This document shows positions 9,198 to 18,052 of a DNA stretch of 64,000 nucleotides, piece by piece. The notes under the pieces are model-generated. The model was not told the origin of the DNA. It worked only from the letters and a program-made list of their open reading frames with translations, and searched no databases. The DNA is from Flavobacterium sp. UBA5153. GTDB lineage: Bacteria > Bacteroidota > Bacteroidia > Flavobacteriales > Flavobacteriaceae. The stretch spans positions 26,908-90,907 of the forward strand of contig DHXP01000025.1 in NCBI GenBank assembly GCA_002413745.1, written 5' to 3'. The translations under genes were made by a program, and so were the position numbers. Each line of letters begins with the position of its first letter. Position 1 is the first letter of the stretch.

Positions 9198-9983
9198 ATG
9201 AAAAAATTCTTGTTGTTAATGTTGGTTGGGTTTGCTAGTTCGCTGACTCTTGTTTCCTGTAAATCGAAAGCGGCGGTGGTTGGAGCAACAGAAAAGGCAA
9301 CCCATCTGAGAGCCAACAAAATAATAGAAAACTACTACAACAATAAAACCGACTTTTCGACATTATATATAAAGTCCAACGCTAAATATTCGGATGGAAA
9401 ACAAACGCAAAATGTTACCGCCGAAATAAAAATCAAGAAAGACGAACAAATCTTGATAAGCATTCGATTTTTGGGCATCACGATGGCAAAAGCATCGATT
9501 ACTCCAACGGCAGTGAGCTATTATGAAAAGATTAGTGGCAGTTATTTTGAAGGTGATTTTAGTGCATTGAGCCAGTGGCTGGGAACCGATTTGGATTTTA
9601 ACAAAATTCAAAACATGTTGTTGGGTCAGGCCATTGACGATTTAAAAAAAGGAAAATACACGGAATCATTAGTTGATCAAACCTATAGACTGGATGATAC
9701 GTCAGACAACAATACCAAGAAATCCTTCTATTTTGATGCCAATAAATTTTTTGTCACAAAACAGGAAATAACACAAACGGCTGAAGGAAGAATGATTCAG
9801 GTTGCCTATTCAAATGACATAGTTTACAAGGAAGCGATATTGCCTTCGAGCATACTCATAAATACTTTTCAAAAGAATGGTAAAACCGAAATAAATCTAG
9901 AATATAACACCGTAACCTTCAATGGTGAACTTTCTTTTCCTTATAGCGTTCCAAATGGTTACAAAAGAATTATAATTAAGTAA
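9198..9983 (+). CDS. DUF4292 family lipoprotein
   Basis: A 261-residue protein whose N-terminus has a lipoprotein signal with lipobox LVSC (Cys at about residue 21). The body is rich in beta strands and matches the Bacteroidota DUF4292 family, whose fold resembles outer-membrane lipoprotein carriers of the LolA/LolB type (ISIRFLGITMAKASITPT, SYYEKISGSYFEGDFSALSQ). Its role is unknown. It lies between the TPR gene and the EnvC-like gene with gaps of a few bases, an order that suggests envelope biogenesis. Confidence 0.85.
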   Translation: MKKFLLLMLVGFASSLTLVSCKSKAAVVGATEKATHLRANKIIENYYNNKTDFSTLYIKSNAKYSDGKQTQNVTAEIKIKKDEQILISIRFLGITMAKASITPTAVSYYEKISGSYFEGDFSALSQWLGTDLDFNKIQNMLLGQAIDDLKKGKYTESLVDQTYRLDDTSDNNTKKSFYFDANKFFVTKQEITQTAEGRMIQVAYSNDIVYKEAILPSSILINTFQKNGKTEINLEYNTVTFNGELSFPYSVPNGYKRIIIK

Positions 9984-10006
9984 GTTTGCATAAATATATT
10001 TTTAAG

Positions 10007-11260
10007 ATGCCAAAATTTCTCCTAAGTCTCATTTTTATAAGCATGACTTCACTATTGTGGAGCCAATCAACGCAGCAAGAAAAATTAGAAGCACGAAAAG
10101 CCCAAATACAGCAAGAAATTAGAGATAATGAAGCATTATTGCAATCGGTAAAGAAAAAAGAAAAATCGGCGGTGAATGTATTTATGATTCAAACCAATAA
10201 AATCAAGCTCAAGGAAAAACTGATTAACACTACCGAAAAGCAAACCAAGTTGTTGAGTAACGATATGTATGTCAATCAAATACAAATCAACAAACTAAAG
10301 AAGGAACTTGCCGTACTCAAGGAAGATTACGCCAGAATGATTGTGAAATCCTATAAAAGCCGATCAGAACAAAGCAGGGCGATGTTTATACTTTCGTCCA
10401 AAAATTTTCTGCAAGCTTATAAAAGAGTCCAGTATATGAAGCAATACACCAATTACAGGAAATTGCAGGGCGAGGAAATAAAATCAAAATCAAACCAACT
10501 GACTGTTTATAACGGGAAACTGACTGTTCAAAAAACAGCCAAACAAAAACTGATTGATGAAAATGAAAAAGAACGATTGTCGCTTTTAAAGGAAAAAAAG
10601 GAACAAGAAAAACTGGTAAAGACGATTAAAAAAGACAAGAATAAAATAGCTGCCGAAATCAGGAAAAAACAACGGGAGTCAAGAGCCATCGATAAACAAA
10701 TAGACAGATTGATTCGGGAAGCCATAGCCGAAGCCAATAGAAAAGCGGCAGCCGAAAATGCAAAAGCAAACCCGACTGCAAGCGTGTCTAAAACAGCAGT
10801 ATCTTCATCAAGAATAGTATTGACGGCCGAGACAAAAATTTTAGCCGACAACTTTAGAGCCAATAGAGGAAAATTGCCATGGCCGGTTGAAAAAGGTTTT
10901 GTGTCTTTGCCATATGGCGACCAACCACACCCTGTTTTTAGTACATTAGTCGTCCACAATAGCGGCGTGGAAATCACGACCGATCAAGGGGCAAATGCGA
11001 GAGCCGTTTTTGGAGGAGAGGTAACGAGTGTCATAATTTTATCGCCTGTAAATAAAGCCGTAATGATACAACACGGTGATTACTTCACGGTATATCAAAA
11101 CTTGAGCTCGGTATATGTTAGCAAGGGTGACAAAGTAAGCATAAAGCAAAACATTGGCAAAATAAGAACCAATGGCGATACCGGAAAAACGGTTATTAAG
11201 TTTACCATTTCGCAGAATACCACTTACGATAATCCGGCTAGTTGGTTGTATAATATGTAA
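10007..11260 (+). CDS. EnvC-like murein hydrolase activator with degenerate M23/LytM domain
   Basis: A protein of about 417 residues: signal peptide (MPKFLLSLIFISMTSLLWSQ), a long coiled coil (residues about 25-260, Lys/Glu-rich) and a C-terminal LytM domain. The start at ATG 10007 gives a clean signal peptide; a TTG at 9986 would add seven residues. The zinc ligands of active M23 peptidases are lost: the H-x-H motif is replaced by IKFTIS, the motif that normally reads AHLS is QNLS, and the Asp after the first His is Glu (HNSGVEI). As in E. coli EnvC, this suggests an amidase activator, not a peptidase. Confidence 0.88.
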   Translation: MPKFLLSLIFISMTSLLWSQSTQQEKLEARKAQIQQEIRDNEALLQSVKKKEKSAVNVFMIQTNKIKLKEKLINTTEKQTKLLSNDMYVNQIQINKLKKELAVLKEDYARMIVKSYKSRSEQSRAMFILSSKNFLQAYKRVQYMKQYTNYRKLQGEEIKSKSNQLTVYNGKLTVQKTAKQKLIDENEKERLSLLKEKKEQEKLVKTIKKDKNKIAAEIRKKQRESRAIDKQIDRLIREAIAEANRKAAAENAKANPTASVSKTAVSSSRIVLTAETKILADNFRANRGKLPWPVEKGFVSLPYGDQPHPVFSTLVVHNSGVEITTDQGANARAVFGGEVTSVIILSPVNKAVMIQHGDYFTVYQNLSSVYVSKGDKVSIKQNIGKIRTNGDTGKTVIKFTISQNTTYDNPASWLYNM

Positions 11261-11286
11261 GAAACAATGAATCGGGGCGCAAAAAT

Positions 11287-11333
11287 AAAGAGCACTATTT
11301 TATTCAGGAATAAAATAGTGCTCTTTGTTTTTA
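11287..11333. terminator. Strong bidirectional terminator
   Basis: An 18-bp perfect stem (11287-11304 with 11309-11326) and a four-base loop lie between two converging genes, with T-rich sequence on the plus side and A-rich sequence on the left. It serves the EnvC-like gene and possibly the converging deacetylase gene. Confidence 0.9.
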
Positions 11334-11406
11334 TAAAATAAAATGAACAGAAATCCATAATTTTTACAGATTCAATATGATTTACCAATAACCCTTTCTT
11401 AAGGGA

Positions 11407-12249
11407 TTATTTGTTAAAACTGGATTGTATCGCTTTCAGGAATCCAGGAGTTGACCAAGATCCGGCAACAATTACTCGTCTGATAGTATAAAGTGGTTCA
11501 GCAGAATCCCTTTTGGTAGAAAGGATAAAGGCAAGTTTATATCCGCTTTTTTTTATTTCTGTAATGGCAGCCGAATTCCATATTCCATCAGGATAGGCAA
11601 AATAAGTTACGGGTTTGCCGATAATTTCTTCCAGTTTCTTTTTTGGTTTTGTGAGTTGGGTTTCCCAATCTGCTCCCACATATTTTGTGACCATATGATG
11701 ATCCCAAGAATGGGCGCCAATAACATTTCCGCTGTCCGACAAATTCTTGATTTGCTCTTTCGTCATATATCCGGGGCGGTTTATAGAAATTGTCATAATG
11801 AAAAACACCCCTTTGTAGCCATATTTTTTCATTTCGGCAGCACCTATATTGAAATGTTCTTCACGAGTGTCATCAAAAGTAATTATGACAGGTTTGGAGG
11901 GTAATTTGCCATCACGAAGCAAATACTCACTCAATTGGGCTGGTAAAATGGTGTGATAGCCGTTATCTGACAAAGCTTTCATTTGCTGGGCAAAAGCGGC
12001 AGGAGCCACCGAATATGTTTTCATATTTGGTCCATCACTCGCAAGAATATTGCGGATGCGATGATAGCACAACACGGGTACTTCGGGTTTTGAAAGAATT
12101 TGTTCCGGGCTGGCATCCTTCTTTTTGGGAGCTTCTTTCTTGACTTGTATTTGGGCAAAAGCCGTATCTTTTTTTATCGTATCAGGTTTAGATTGACAGC
12201 TTGCCAATAAGAAAAGTCCAACGAAAAGGGAAAACATTATTTTTTTCAT
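11407..12249 (-). CDS. Polysaccharide deacetylase (NodB/CE4) lipoprotein
   Basis: A 280-residue lipoprotein with lipobox LASC (MKKIMFSLFVGLFLLASCQ). The carbohydrate esterase 4 fold is seen in motif 1 VIITFDD (catalytic base and metal Asp), motif 2 HSWDH (H-S-x-x-H metal ligands) and the later FAYPDG (motif 3 type). Family members remove acetyl groups from chitin, peptidoglycan or exopolysaccharide; the substrate here is not visible. It shares a strand and a 24-base gap with the next lipoprotein, so they are probably co-transcribed. Confidence 0.9.
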   Translation of the reverse strand: MKKIMFSLFVGLFLLASCQSKPDTIKKDTAFAQIQVKKEAPKKKDASPEQILSKPEVPVLCYHRIRNILASDGPNMKTYSVAPAAFAQQMKALSDNGYHTILPAQLSEYLLRDGKLPSKPVIITFDDTREEHFNIGAAEMKKYGYKGVFFIMTISINRPGYMTKEQIKNLSDSGNVIGAHSWDHHMVTKYVGADWETQLTKPKKKLEEIIGKPVTYFAYPDGIWNSAAITEIKKSGYKLAFILSTKRDSAEPLYTIRRVIVAGSWSTPGFLKAIQSSFNK

Positions 12250-12273
12250 TTTTTAAAAGTTGAGTGCAATGAA

Positions 12274-13314
12274 TTACTGATATTGAATATATATGGGCTT
12301 AGGGGTAAATTTGACCAATTCCTCAGGCGTGTACATTGTCCAGTTTTTCTTAATGTCATTTTTATAAAACAATTTAAAACCAGTAAACTGTACCGGCTCT
12401 CTAAAAATATAAGATTTATAGGTCGACTTTTTTAAAACCTTGTCGCCAAATCCATCCATATTCATAACTACCTGAACTTCGGGTACTTTTTTTATATTTT
12501 TGTAGCCCGTCACCATTCCTTGTGTGAATCTATGTACTACCAAAACTTTCGGGGTCAACTTATTTTTTCGCACCAAGTCCGCTAAAATGTCTATGGCATC
12601 ATTGATATCATCTGAAGTGAAAGTGCCTATTTTGGTACCGGGAATTTCGCCATTTTTTAAGGAAAATTCGGGGTCAATTCCCAAATGAACATTGGGTAAT
12701 TTCAGATAAGGTTCCAGCGAGGCAACTTCATTTTTCACCGTACTATGCCCAACCTGAACGTCTAAAAACACCAAAGCATTAATTGGCTTTGCCCACTTTA
12801 TAATTGTATCTATCTGTTTAAAAGGCATTCGCATTCGGTGTAAATTTGCTTTTCCGGGTGCACCTTGTGCCGTGATGGCGATGTAGTGCAAGGCGGGAAT
12901 TGCCTTTACGGTTGAATCGGCGGCTTGCCATTTAGCCACTTCCGACTGTAGTTTTTTAATCATTTCATCTCTGGGCAATTCGCCTAAGATCCCCATTCTT
13001 TTTGAATAAAGATTTCCGTAATAAGCAATGATTCTGTTATACGGCAAGATGGCTCCTGGCAGCGGATAAGGAATTTTTTTCACTGGCCATCTTCCGCTAG
13101 TGTCGTTGTTGGCTAAAGCCAACATTCTTTTGTTGTAATCGGCAGTATCGATTACAGAAACTTTTTTTTCCGGAATAGGTTTGGGTTTTACAATTTCTTT
13201 TTTTCCGTTTTCGGCGATTGCCTCGGAAGCTTTACCCCAATTGCAACTGCTGGCACAAAACAGCATAGAAAAGAGAAGCATTAATGGAAGGAATGTAAGG
13301 AACGACTTTTTCAT
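12274..13314 (-). CDS. Uncharacterised lipoprotein, possible TIM-barrel hydrolase
   Basis: A 346-residue protein with a lipoprotein-type signal (FCASSC, Cys near residue 24). No family is recognised with certainty. Segments such as ALHYIAITAQGAPGK, NALVFLDVQVGHSTV, VHLGIDPEFSL and KVLVVHRFTQGMV alternate strands ending in acidic residues with helices, as in a (beta/alpha)8 barrel, and LGIDPEF could hold active-site acids. It lies directly upstream of the deacetylase lipoprotein on the same strand, so a role in envelope polysaccharide turnover is possible but inferred. Confidence 0.6.
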   Translation of the reverse strand: MKKSFLTFLPLMLLFSMLFCASSCNWGKASEAIAENGKKEIVKPKPIPEKKVSVIDTADYNKRMLALANNDTSGRWPVKKIPYPLPGAILPYNRIIAYYGNLYSKRMGILGELPRDEMIKKLQSEVAKWQAADSTVKAIPALHYIAITAQGAPGKANLHRMRMPFKQIDTIIKWAKPINALVFLDVQVGHSTVKNEVASLEPYLKLPNVHLGIDPEFSLKNGEIPGTKIGTFTSDDINDAIDILADLVRKNKLTPKVLVVHRFTQGMVTGYKNIKKVPEVQVVMNMDGFGDKVLKKSTYKSYIFREPVQFTGFKLFYKNDIKKNWTMYTPEELVKFTPKPIYIQYQ

Positions 13315-13394
13315 AAAGTATCACTATTTGATATAATAAACGTAAAGATACGGCATTTAGAACGGCCTATTAAATTTATAAGGAAACAATCAGT

Positions 13395-13606
13395 TCAAAC
13401 GCATTAAAATTATTTTAAGTTTTTTACACGAATTGCACAAATTTACACGAAATCTGTTAGGTTTTTATTTACTTCGTCTGTTCGACCTTTGGTCTCGGGT
13501 CACTAATCTGCCCAAGGGAGATAAAATTTGTGTAATTTAATCTTAAAATCATTATAATTTGTGACAATTAGTGTAATTCGTGTTCATTTTTTTTTAATGC
13601 GTTTGA
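13395..13606. repeat. MITE-like element with long imperfect terminal inverted repeats
   Basis: This sits in a 372-base gene-free stretch (13315-13686). The left end (about 13395-13450, from TCAAACGCATTAAAA through ACACGAATTGCACAAATTTA) is matched in inverted form by the right end (about 13553-13606, through TTTTAATGCGTTTGA). The middle, about 100 bases, has no coding potential. The size of about 210 bp and the inverted ends suggest a miniature non-autonomous mobile element; no target duplication was identified. Confidence 0.65.
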
Positions 13607-13686
13607 TCTGCGATTAGCCTAGAATTGTGAATGGAAAGGATTTCTTATTGTAAATAAAATCAAGAAATCACCACGTCTAAAATAAA

Positions 13687-14277
13687 TTATTTTCCTTCAT
13701 TTTTTTTCATTGCATAATAATAGGCGGCGCGACTCAAGGGCTCGTATTCTTCGGTTTCGCCGAGCATGACAAGTTTGTCATTATCGGTTTTTCTAAAACT
13801 GTAATTTGCCAGATTTCCGGTTCGAGTACAAACTGCGTGCACTTTGGTAACATATTCGGCAGTAGCCATAAGCGCAGGCATTGGACCGAAAGGATTGCCT
13901 TTGAAATCCATGTCCAATCCGGCAACAATAACACGAATGCCCTGATTTGCCAGATCATTACATATTTTCACGATTTCGTCATCAAAAAATTGCGCTTCGT
14001 CAATACCAACGACATCACAGCCTTGCGCCAAAATAGCGATGTTTGCGGCTGCTGGAACTGGTGTGGAACGAATTTCATTGGCATCATGCGACACGACCAT
14101 TTCATCATGATAACGAGTATCAATGGTGGGTTTGAAAATTTCGACTTTTTGTTTGGCAAATTGGGCTCTCCTTAGTCTGCGAATGAGTTCTTCGGTTTTA
14201 CCCGAAAACATCGAACCGCAAATAACTTCGATCCAGCCAAATTGTTCTTTATGATTTACTGTATTTTCGAGAAACAT
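13687..14277 (-). CDS. tdk: Thymidine kinase (type II)
   Basis: Phosphorylates thymidine in the salvage pathway. The 196-residue protein has the P-loop [15 protein letters not shown] (residues about 21-35), the Walker B-like [10 protein letters not shown] with the catalytic Glu, and the lasso-region Tyr in the C-terminal part. The zinc-binding cysteines are mostly missing: the family's CxxC pair appears as VCTRTGN, and the C-terminal CRxCY is replaced by PLSRAAYY. Similar loss is believed common in Bacteroidota enzymes. Confidence 0.95.
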   Translation of the reverse strand: MFLENTVNHKEQFGWIEVICGSMFSGKTEELIRRLRRAQFAKQKVEIFKPTIDTRYHDEMVVSHDANEIRSTPVPAAANIAILAQGCDVVGIDEAQFFDDEIVKICNDLANQGIRVIVAGLDMDFKGNPFGPMPALMATAEYVTKVHAVCTRTGNLANYSFRKTDNDKLVMLGETEEYEPLSRAAYYYAMKKNEGK

Positions 14278-14525
14278 TTTGTATTTTTCTTGCTCTTAAA
14301 ATGAATAGTTTTTATTACTTTGTAACGAAACAAACCGATATAAAAATTTTATACTTTTAGATTATTTCAAAAGTAGAAAATTTTTATCAAATCGAAGATC
14401 CGCGAACACTTATTTGCAAAATAATAATATTGTGATTAAAGGTTGCTTTCTCCTTTGGCTAAATAAAAAACAAAGAATAAATTTATTAATAAAGACACAA
14501 CTTACTCACTATAATTTCAAAAGTT

Positions 14526-15410
14526 ATGAAAAAAAGATTGGAAGCCGACTTAATGAGCATTGCACACAGAGTATTACAAATTAAAAACAAATCTGACATC
14601 AATCAATTATACATTGAATCACAGAAATTATACGAAAAACTTTCTATTTTGCGATTTGTTGAGGAGCATTTTGGAGGAGCAAAACCCACTATTGGCCAAG
14701 CCGAAATAGTAGAAAAAATGAAAGAGTTTTTTGAAAACAATACTGTATTGGAGTTCAGGGCAAATAAAGCAAATAATGAAATTGTTGCAGAAGAAATTGT
14801 TGCAGATGTAGTTGTAACCGATGAGAAAATTGAAACTTCATCGGAACAAATTGATGAAATAGCATTGGAAGAAATAATTGAGGACGAATCAATAGAATTG
14901 GATAATATTGAATTTCAACCTACATTTGAATTGGACGATGAGGAAGAAAAGGAAGTCCCAAATAAACCGGAAGAAGTTCAAATTTCCTTTTTGGATTTAT
15001 TAGGTGCGGATTATAGAGAACCGCTATTTGTAAAAGTGGATCAAAGTGAAGAAACGCCAACTACAATCGCTTTTGACATTCCAGAAGAAGCCGATTTTTC
15101 AGAGGAAGAACTTTTTGGAGACATTGAAGAAAACCCAGAAAAGATTGAGCCAAAAAAAGTTTCCCTGAACGAAAAACTGTCAAAAGGCATAAATATAGAT
15201 TTAAATGACAGGATTGCCTTTGTGAAACATCTTTTCGGCAATAGCGATGAGGATTATAACCGAGTTTTAAATCAGTTAATTACGTATGATAATTTTGAAG
15301 ACGCCCAAAATTTTATTGAAGACTTGGTAAAACCAGATTATAACAGTTGGGAAGGAAAAGAGGATTATGCACAACGTTTTATAGAAATTGTCGAAAAAAA
15401 ATTCTCATAA
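14526..15410 (+). CDS. Acidic protein of unknown function
   Basis: A 294-residue cytoplasmic protein without signal peptide or membrane segment. The N-terminal 90 residues look helical and ordered (VLQIKNKSDINQLYIESQKL). Residues about 90-220 are very rich in Glu and Asp and probably disordered, and the C-terminal 80 are ordered (LNDRIAFVKHLFGNSDEDYN). No family was recognised with known function. It ends directly at the rsmI start (TAA then ATG), so the two genes are co-transcribed. The pairing with rsmI suggests a conserved flavobacterial gene, which I infer but cannot check. Confidence 0.75.
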   Translation: MKKRLEADLMSIAHRVLQIKNKSDINQLYIESQKLYEKLSILRFVEEHFGGAKPTIGQAEIVEKMKEFFENNTVLEFRANKANNEIVAEEIVADVVVTDEKIETSSEQIDEIALEEIIEDESIELDNIEFQPTFELDDEEEKEVPNKPEEVQISFLDLLGADYREPLFVKVDQSEETPTTIAFDIPEEADFSEEELFGDIEENPEKIEPKKVSLNEKLSKGINIDLNDRIAFVKHLFGNSDEDYNRVLNQLITYDNFEDAQNFIEDLVKPDYNSWEGKEDYAQRFIEIVEKKFS

Positions 15411-16112
15411 ATGGGTAAATTATATGTTGTTCCAACGCCAATTGGTAATCTCGAAGACATGACTTTTCGAGCCGTCCGGATTCTTAAAGAAGTCGATTTG
15501 ATTTTGGCAGAAGATACCCGTACAAGCGGGAAACTCTTAAAACATTTCGAGATTGGAACCCACATGCACAGCCATCACATGCATAACGAGCACAAAACGG
15601 TGGAGAATTTAATTTCGCGATTGAAAGCGGGAGAAATCATTGCGTTGATTTCTGATGCGGGAACGCCAGCCATTTCTGACCCCGGATTTTTGCTTACACG
15701 CGCCTGTGTCGAAAACGGAATTACTGTCGAGTGTTTGCCTGGAGCAACGGCTTTTGTTCCGGCTTTGGTCAATAGTGGTTTGCCAAATGACAAATTTGTT
15801 TTCGAAGGGTTTTTGCCCGACAAAAAGGGAAGACAAACTCGATATTTAGCACTTGTCGAAGAAACCAGAACAATGATTTTGTATGTTTCGCCACATAAAT
15901 TAGTCAAAACTTTGGGCGAATTTATTACTTATTTTGGCGAAGACCGACCAATTTGTGTTTCTCGGGAATTATCAAAACTGCACGAAGAAAATGTTCGTGG
16001 AACCGTTCGCGAAGTGTTGACGCATTTTGAAAACAAACCACCAAAGGGAGAAATTGTGGTTGTGGTTGGCGGTAAAACAGTTCTAAAAGAGAACAAGAAA
16101 GACAAAGAATAA
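15411..16112 (+). CDS. rsmI: 16S rRNA (cytidine-1402-2'-O)-methyltransferase
   Basis: Methylates the 2'-OH of C1402 in 16S rRNA using SAM. The 233-residue protein has the full set of family motifs: LYVVPTPIGNLEDMTFRA at the N-terminus, LILAEDTRTSGKLL, LISDAGTPAISDPGFLL, CLPGATAFVPALVNSGLP and FVFEGFLPDKKGRQ. These are characteristic of the tetrapyrrole methylase-like RsmI family. It starts immediately after the acidic protein. A little shorter than some homologues, but complete. Confidence 0.97.
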   Translation: MGKLYVVPTPIGNLEDMTFRAVRILKEVDLILAEDTRTSGKLLKHFEIGTHMHSHHMHNEHKTVENLISRLKAGEIIALISDAGTPAISDPGFLLTRACVENGITVECLPGATAFVPALVNSGLPNDKFVFEGFLPDKKGRQTRYLALVEETRTMILYVSPHKLVKTLGEFITYFGEDRPICVSRELSKLHEENVRGTVREVLTHFENKPPKGEIVVVVGGKTVLKENKKDKE

Positions 16113-16244
16113 TTTGTATGATTGGGCGAGGTAAAGGCAAAACGACTTTTTTATTAGACACCCGGATTCTAACTGGTTTGATAATTACATCAGTTTTAAT
16201 GTCAAATTAAATCGTTGATATTTGAAGGATAAGGTGAAATCGGA

Positions 16245-17291
16245 TTAAATGGAATTCCTATCAATAAAATTGAAAGAGACTTTCACCTTGCCTTTTTCTT
16301 TATTAAGAATCATTCTGGCGGCAGTTTCCCCCATTTCCTTAAAATCTGTTGAAATTACGGTTATTCCGAGCAATTCTTTTAAGGGAGTGTCATTATAGGA
16401 AATTATACCAATATCTTTTCCCAAAACAAATTCATAATCCCTAATTTGCTTTACCAAATTAACCAAGTCAGATTCTTCAATGGTAATAAACAAGTCCTCT
16501 TTTTTAAGAATCATATCATCATATACCTCATTAAGAATTTCAAAATTAATGGACTGTTCCACGCAAAATTTCCTAAACCCATGTAAAATTCTCTTCGGAT
16601 AGGGATATATTGCTTTTTCGGGATAAATTAAAATCAACTTTTTATACTTAGCTATTTTCGTAAGACCTTCCTTTAAAGCATTATAAATATCATTTTCAAA
16701 ATCTTGATATATCTCAATAATATTTCCTTCCATTCCAAGCTTTCCATTATCCATAATAATTAGCTTTTCTTCCGGTATTCTTTTAATAGCCTTAACTACC
16801 TCATCAGTATAACTAACATGTTTTAAATCTTCCGTTTTAAAATGTGGCATTATAACATAGTAATCGTATGCCCCTTCATTTTTGGCCAATAAATTCAAAA
16901 ACAAGCTCTCATCACAATGATATATATGCAAATCTGTATGAGAATTTGGCCCAATACTATTTATAAAAGAGTTGTACGATTTCATTTTGTAAGAACTCAA
17001 TTTATTAACCAAAAACAGAACATTTACTTTGGATATTAGTTTTGTTCTGGTAATATAATAACCTTTGCCTCTAATGGATGAAATTACTTTTCGTTCTTTT
17101 AAAATATTGTATGCCTTTTCCACCGTGTCTCTAGACATATAAAATTCCTCGCTAAACATATTGATTGATGGAATTTTTTGATCTATTTTAAGATTTCCAT
17201 TGGAAACATTATATATAATAGAATCCACGATTTGCTTATACTTAGGCACTCGCGAATTTTCACCAATATTAATAAATTTAATCGTATTCAT
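16245..17291 (-). CDS. GntR/LacI chimeric transcriptional regulator
   Basis: A 348-residue regulator read from ATG 17291 (MNTIKFINIGENSRVPKYKQ); an ATG nine codons further upstream is less likely. The N-terminal 75 residues are a GntR winged helix (KYKQIVDSIIYNVSNG, then FYMSRDTVEKAYNILKERKV). The remainder resembles the periplasmic-binding-protein sensor of LacI-type regulators (KLILIYPE, IGIISYNDTPLKELLG, VISTDFKEMGETAARMI). The same architecture is known in B. subtilis AraR. It lies at the edge of the pectin locus and probably regulates it in response to a sugar. Confidence 0.85.
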   Translation of the reverse strand: MNTIKFINIGENSRVPKYKQIVDSIIYNVSNGNLKIDQKIPSINMFSEEFYMSRDTVEKAYNILKERKVISSIRGKGYYITRTKLISKVNVLFLVNKLSSYKMKSYNSFINSIGPNSHTDLHIYHCDESLFLNLLAKNEGAYDYYVIMPHFKTEDLKHVSYTDEVVKAIKRIPEEKLIIMDNGKLGMEGNIIEIYQDFENDIYNALKEGLTKIAKYKKLILIYPEKAIYPYPKRILHGFRKFCVEQSINFEILNEVYDDMILKKEDLFITIEESDLVNLVKQIRDYEFVLGKDIGIISYNDTPLKELLGITVISTDFKEMGETAARMILNKEKGKVKVSFNFIDRNSI

Positions 17292-17329
17292 TTTAAAGGG
17301 ATTATACCCATGGTGCATTTAGGTAATGT

Positions 17330-17690
17330 TAACTTTTAATTCATTGCTATTTAAACTCTTGTTTAAGGATCGAATAATTGTAAGGGTTGTATTTTAGAAA
17401 GTATTCTTATTCTAAAACCCATAAAACTTTTCGCATAATTTCTTCTAATCCTAAATTGGCTCTATAATTGAGAAAATAAAGTTTCAATTCTTTTTCTTGA
17501 TTTTCTAATTATAAAGTTTGTTCTTTCTGATTGATCTAATTTTTCCCCATCGGAACTTCTAGTTTAATTTGGTGATTCCCAAACAAATTCAACTGATATC
17601 TGAGGACAAATAACCTTTATCTTCCAATAAAACACAATCGTTAAACGGTACTTTTTATAAATGTACTGGGGTTTTACTAATATAATTGAA
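17330..17690 (-). pseudogene. Decayed IS982-like transposase, C-terminal remnant
   Basis: On the minus strand, fragments in different frames and with stops read VLLEDKGYLSSDI, SRKRIETLFSQL, then QFRIRRNYAKSFMGFRIRI. These match the C-terminal part of IS982-type transposases of Bacteroidota as I know the family. An in-frame stop follows FSQL, and several shifts are needed to join the parts. No intact ends were found. It shows that a mobile element once sat next to the sugar-utilisation locus. Confidence 0.7.
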
Positions 17691-17772
17691 CACTATATTA
17701 AAAATAAAACACCGTCCTTTTATTTGGTTTATCATACTGTTTTTCAAGGAATTTAAATCAAATCATTATATA

Positions 17773-17788
17773 GTGTAATCGATTACAC
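17773..17788. promoter_or_regulatory. Candidate operator: 16-bp perfect palindrome
   Basis: GTGTAATCGATTACAC is a perfect palindrome with a central CG, in a gene-free stretch between the divergent regulator and the PL22 gene. Palindromes of this shape bind LacI-type regulators, and the B. subtilis AraR box (a GntR/LacI chimera like the nearby regulator) has the same size and a central CG. The link to the regulator is inference from position. Confidence 0.6.
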
Positions 17789-18052
17789 AAATATAGTTTT
17801 TAATATTCATTATCCAAATATTTTAGATATTATTTTAAATTATCAGTTTAAATAAACATATTTTTTAAAAAAAGTATTATTAAATTATGGGAATCTCTAA
17901 AAATTGCAAATTCTAATTCAAAATGTTTTCGCAATTTGAATTTATTTTTTTTAATTCCTCATTTTTTTTAACTTGTTTTTTTTAATGTATTGTATTTCAA
18001 TAATTTATAATTACGGTAATTGGGTATTTGAGATACGTTCCTCTTTTAAAGG

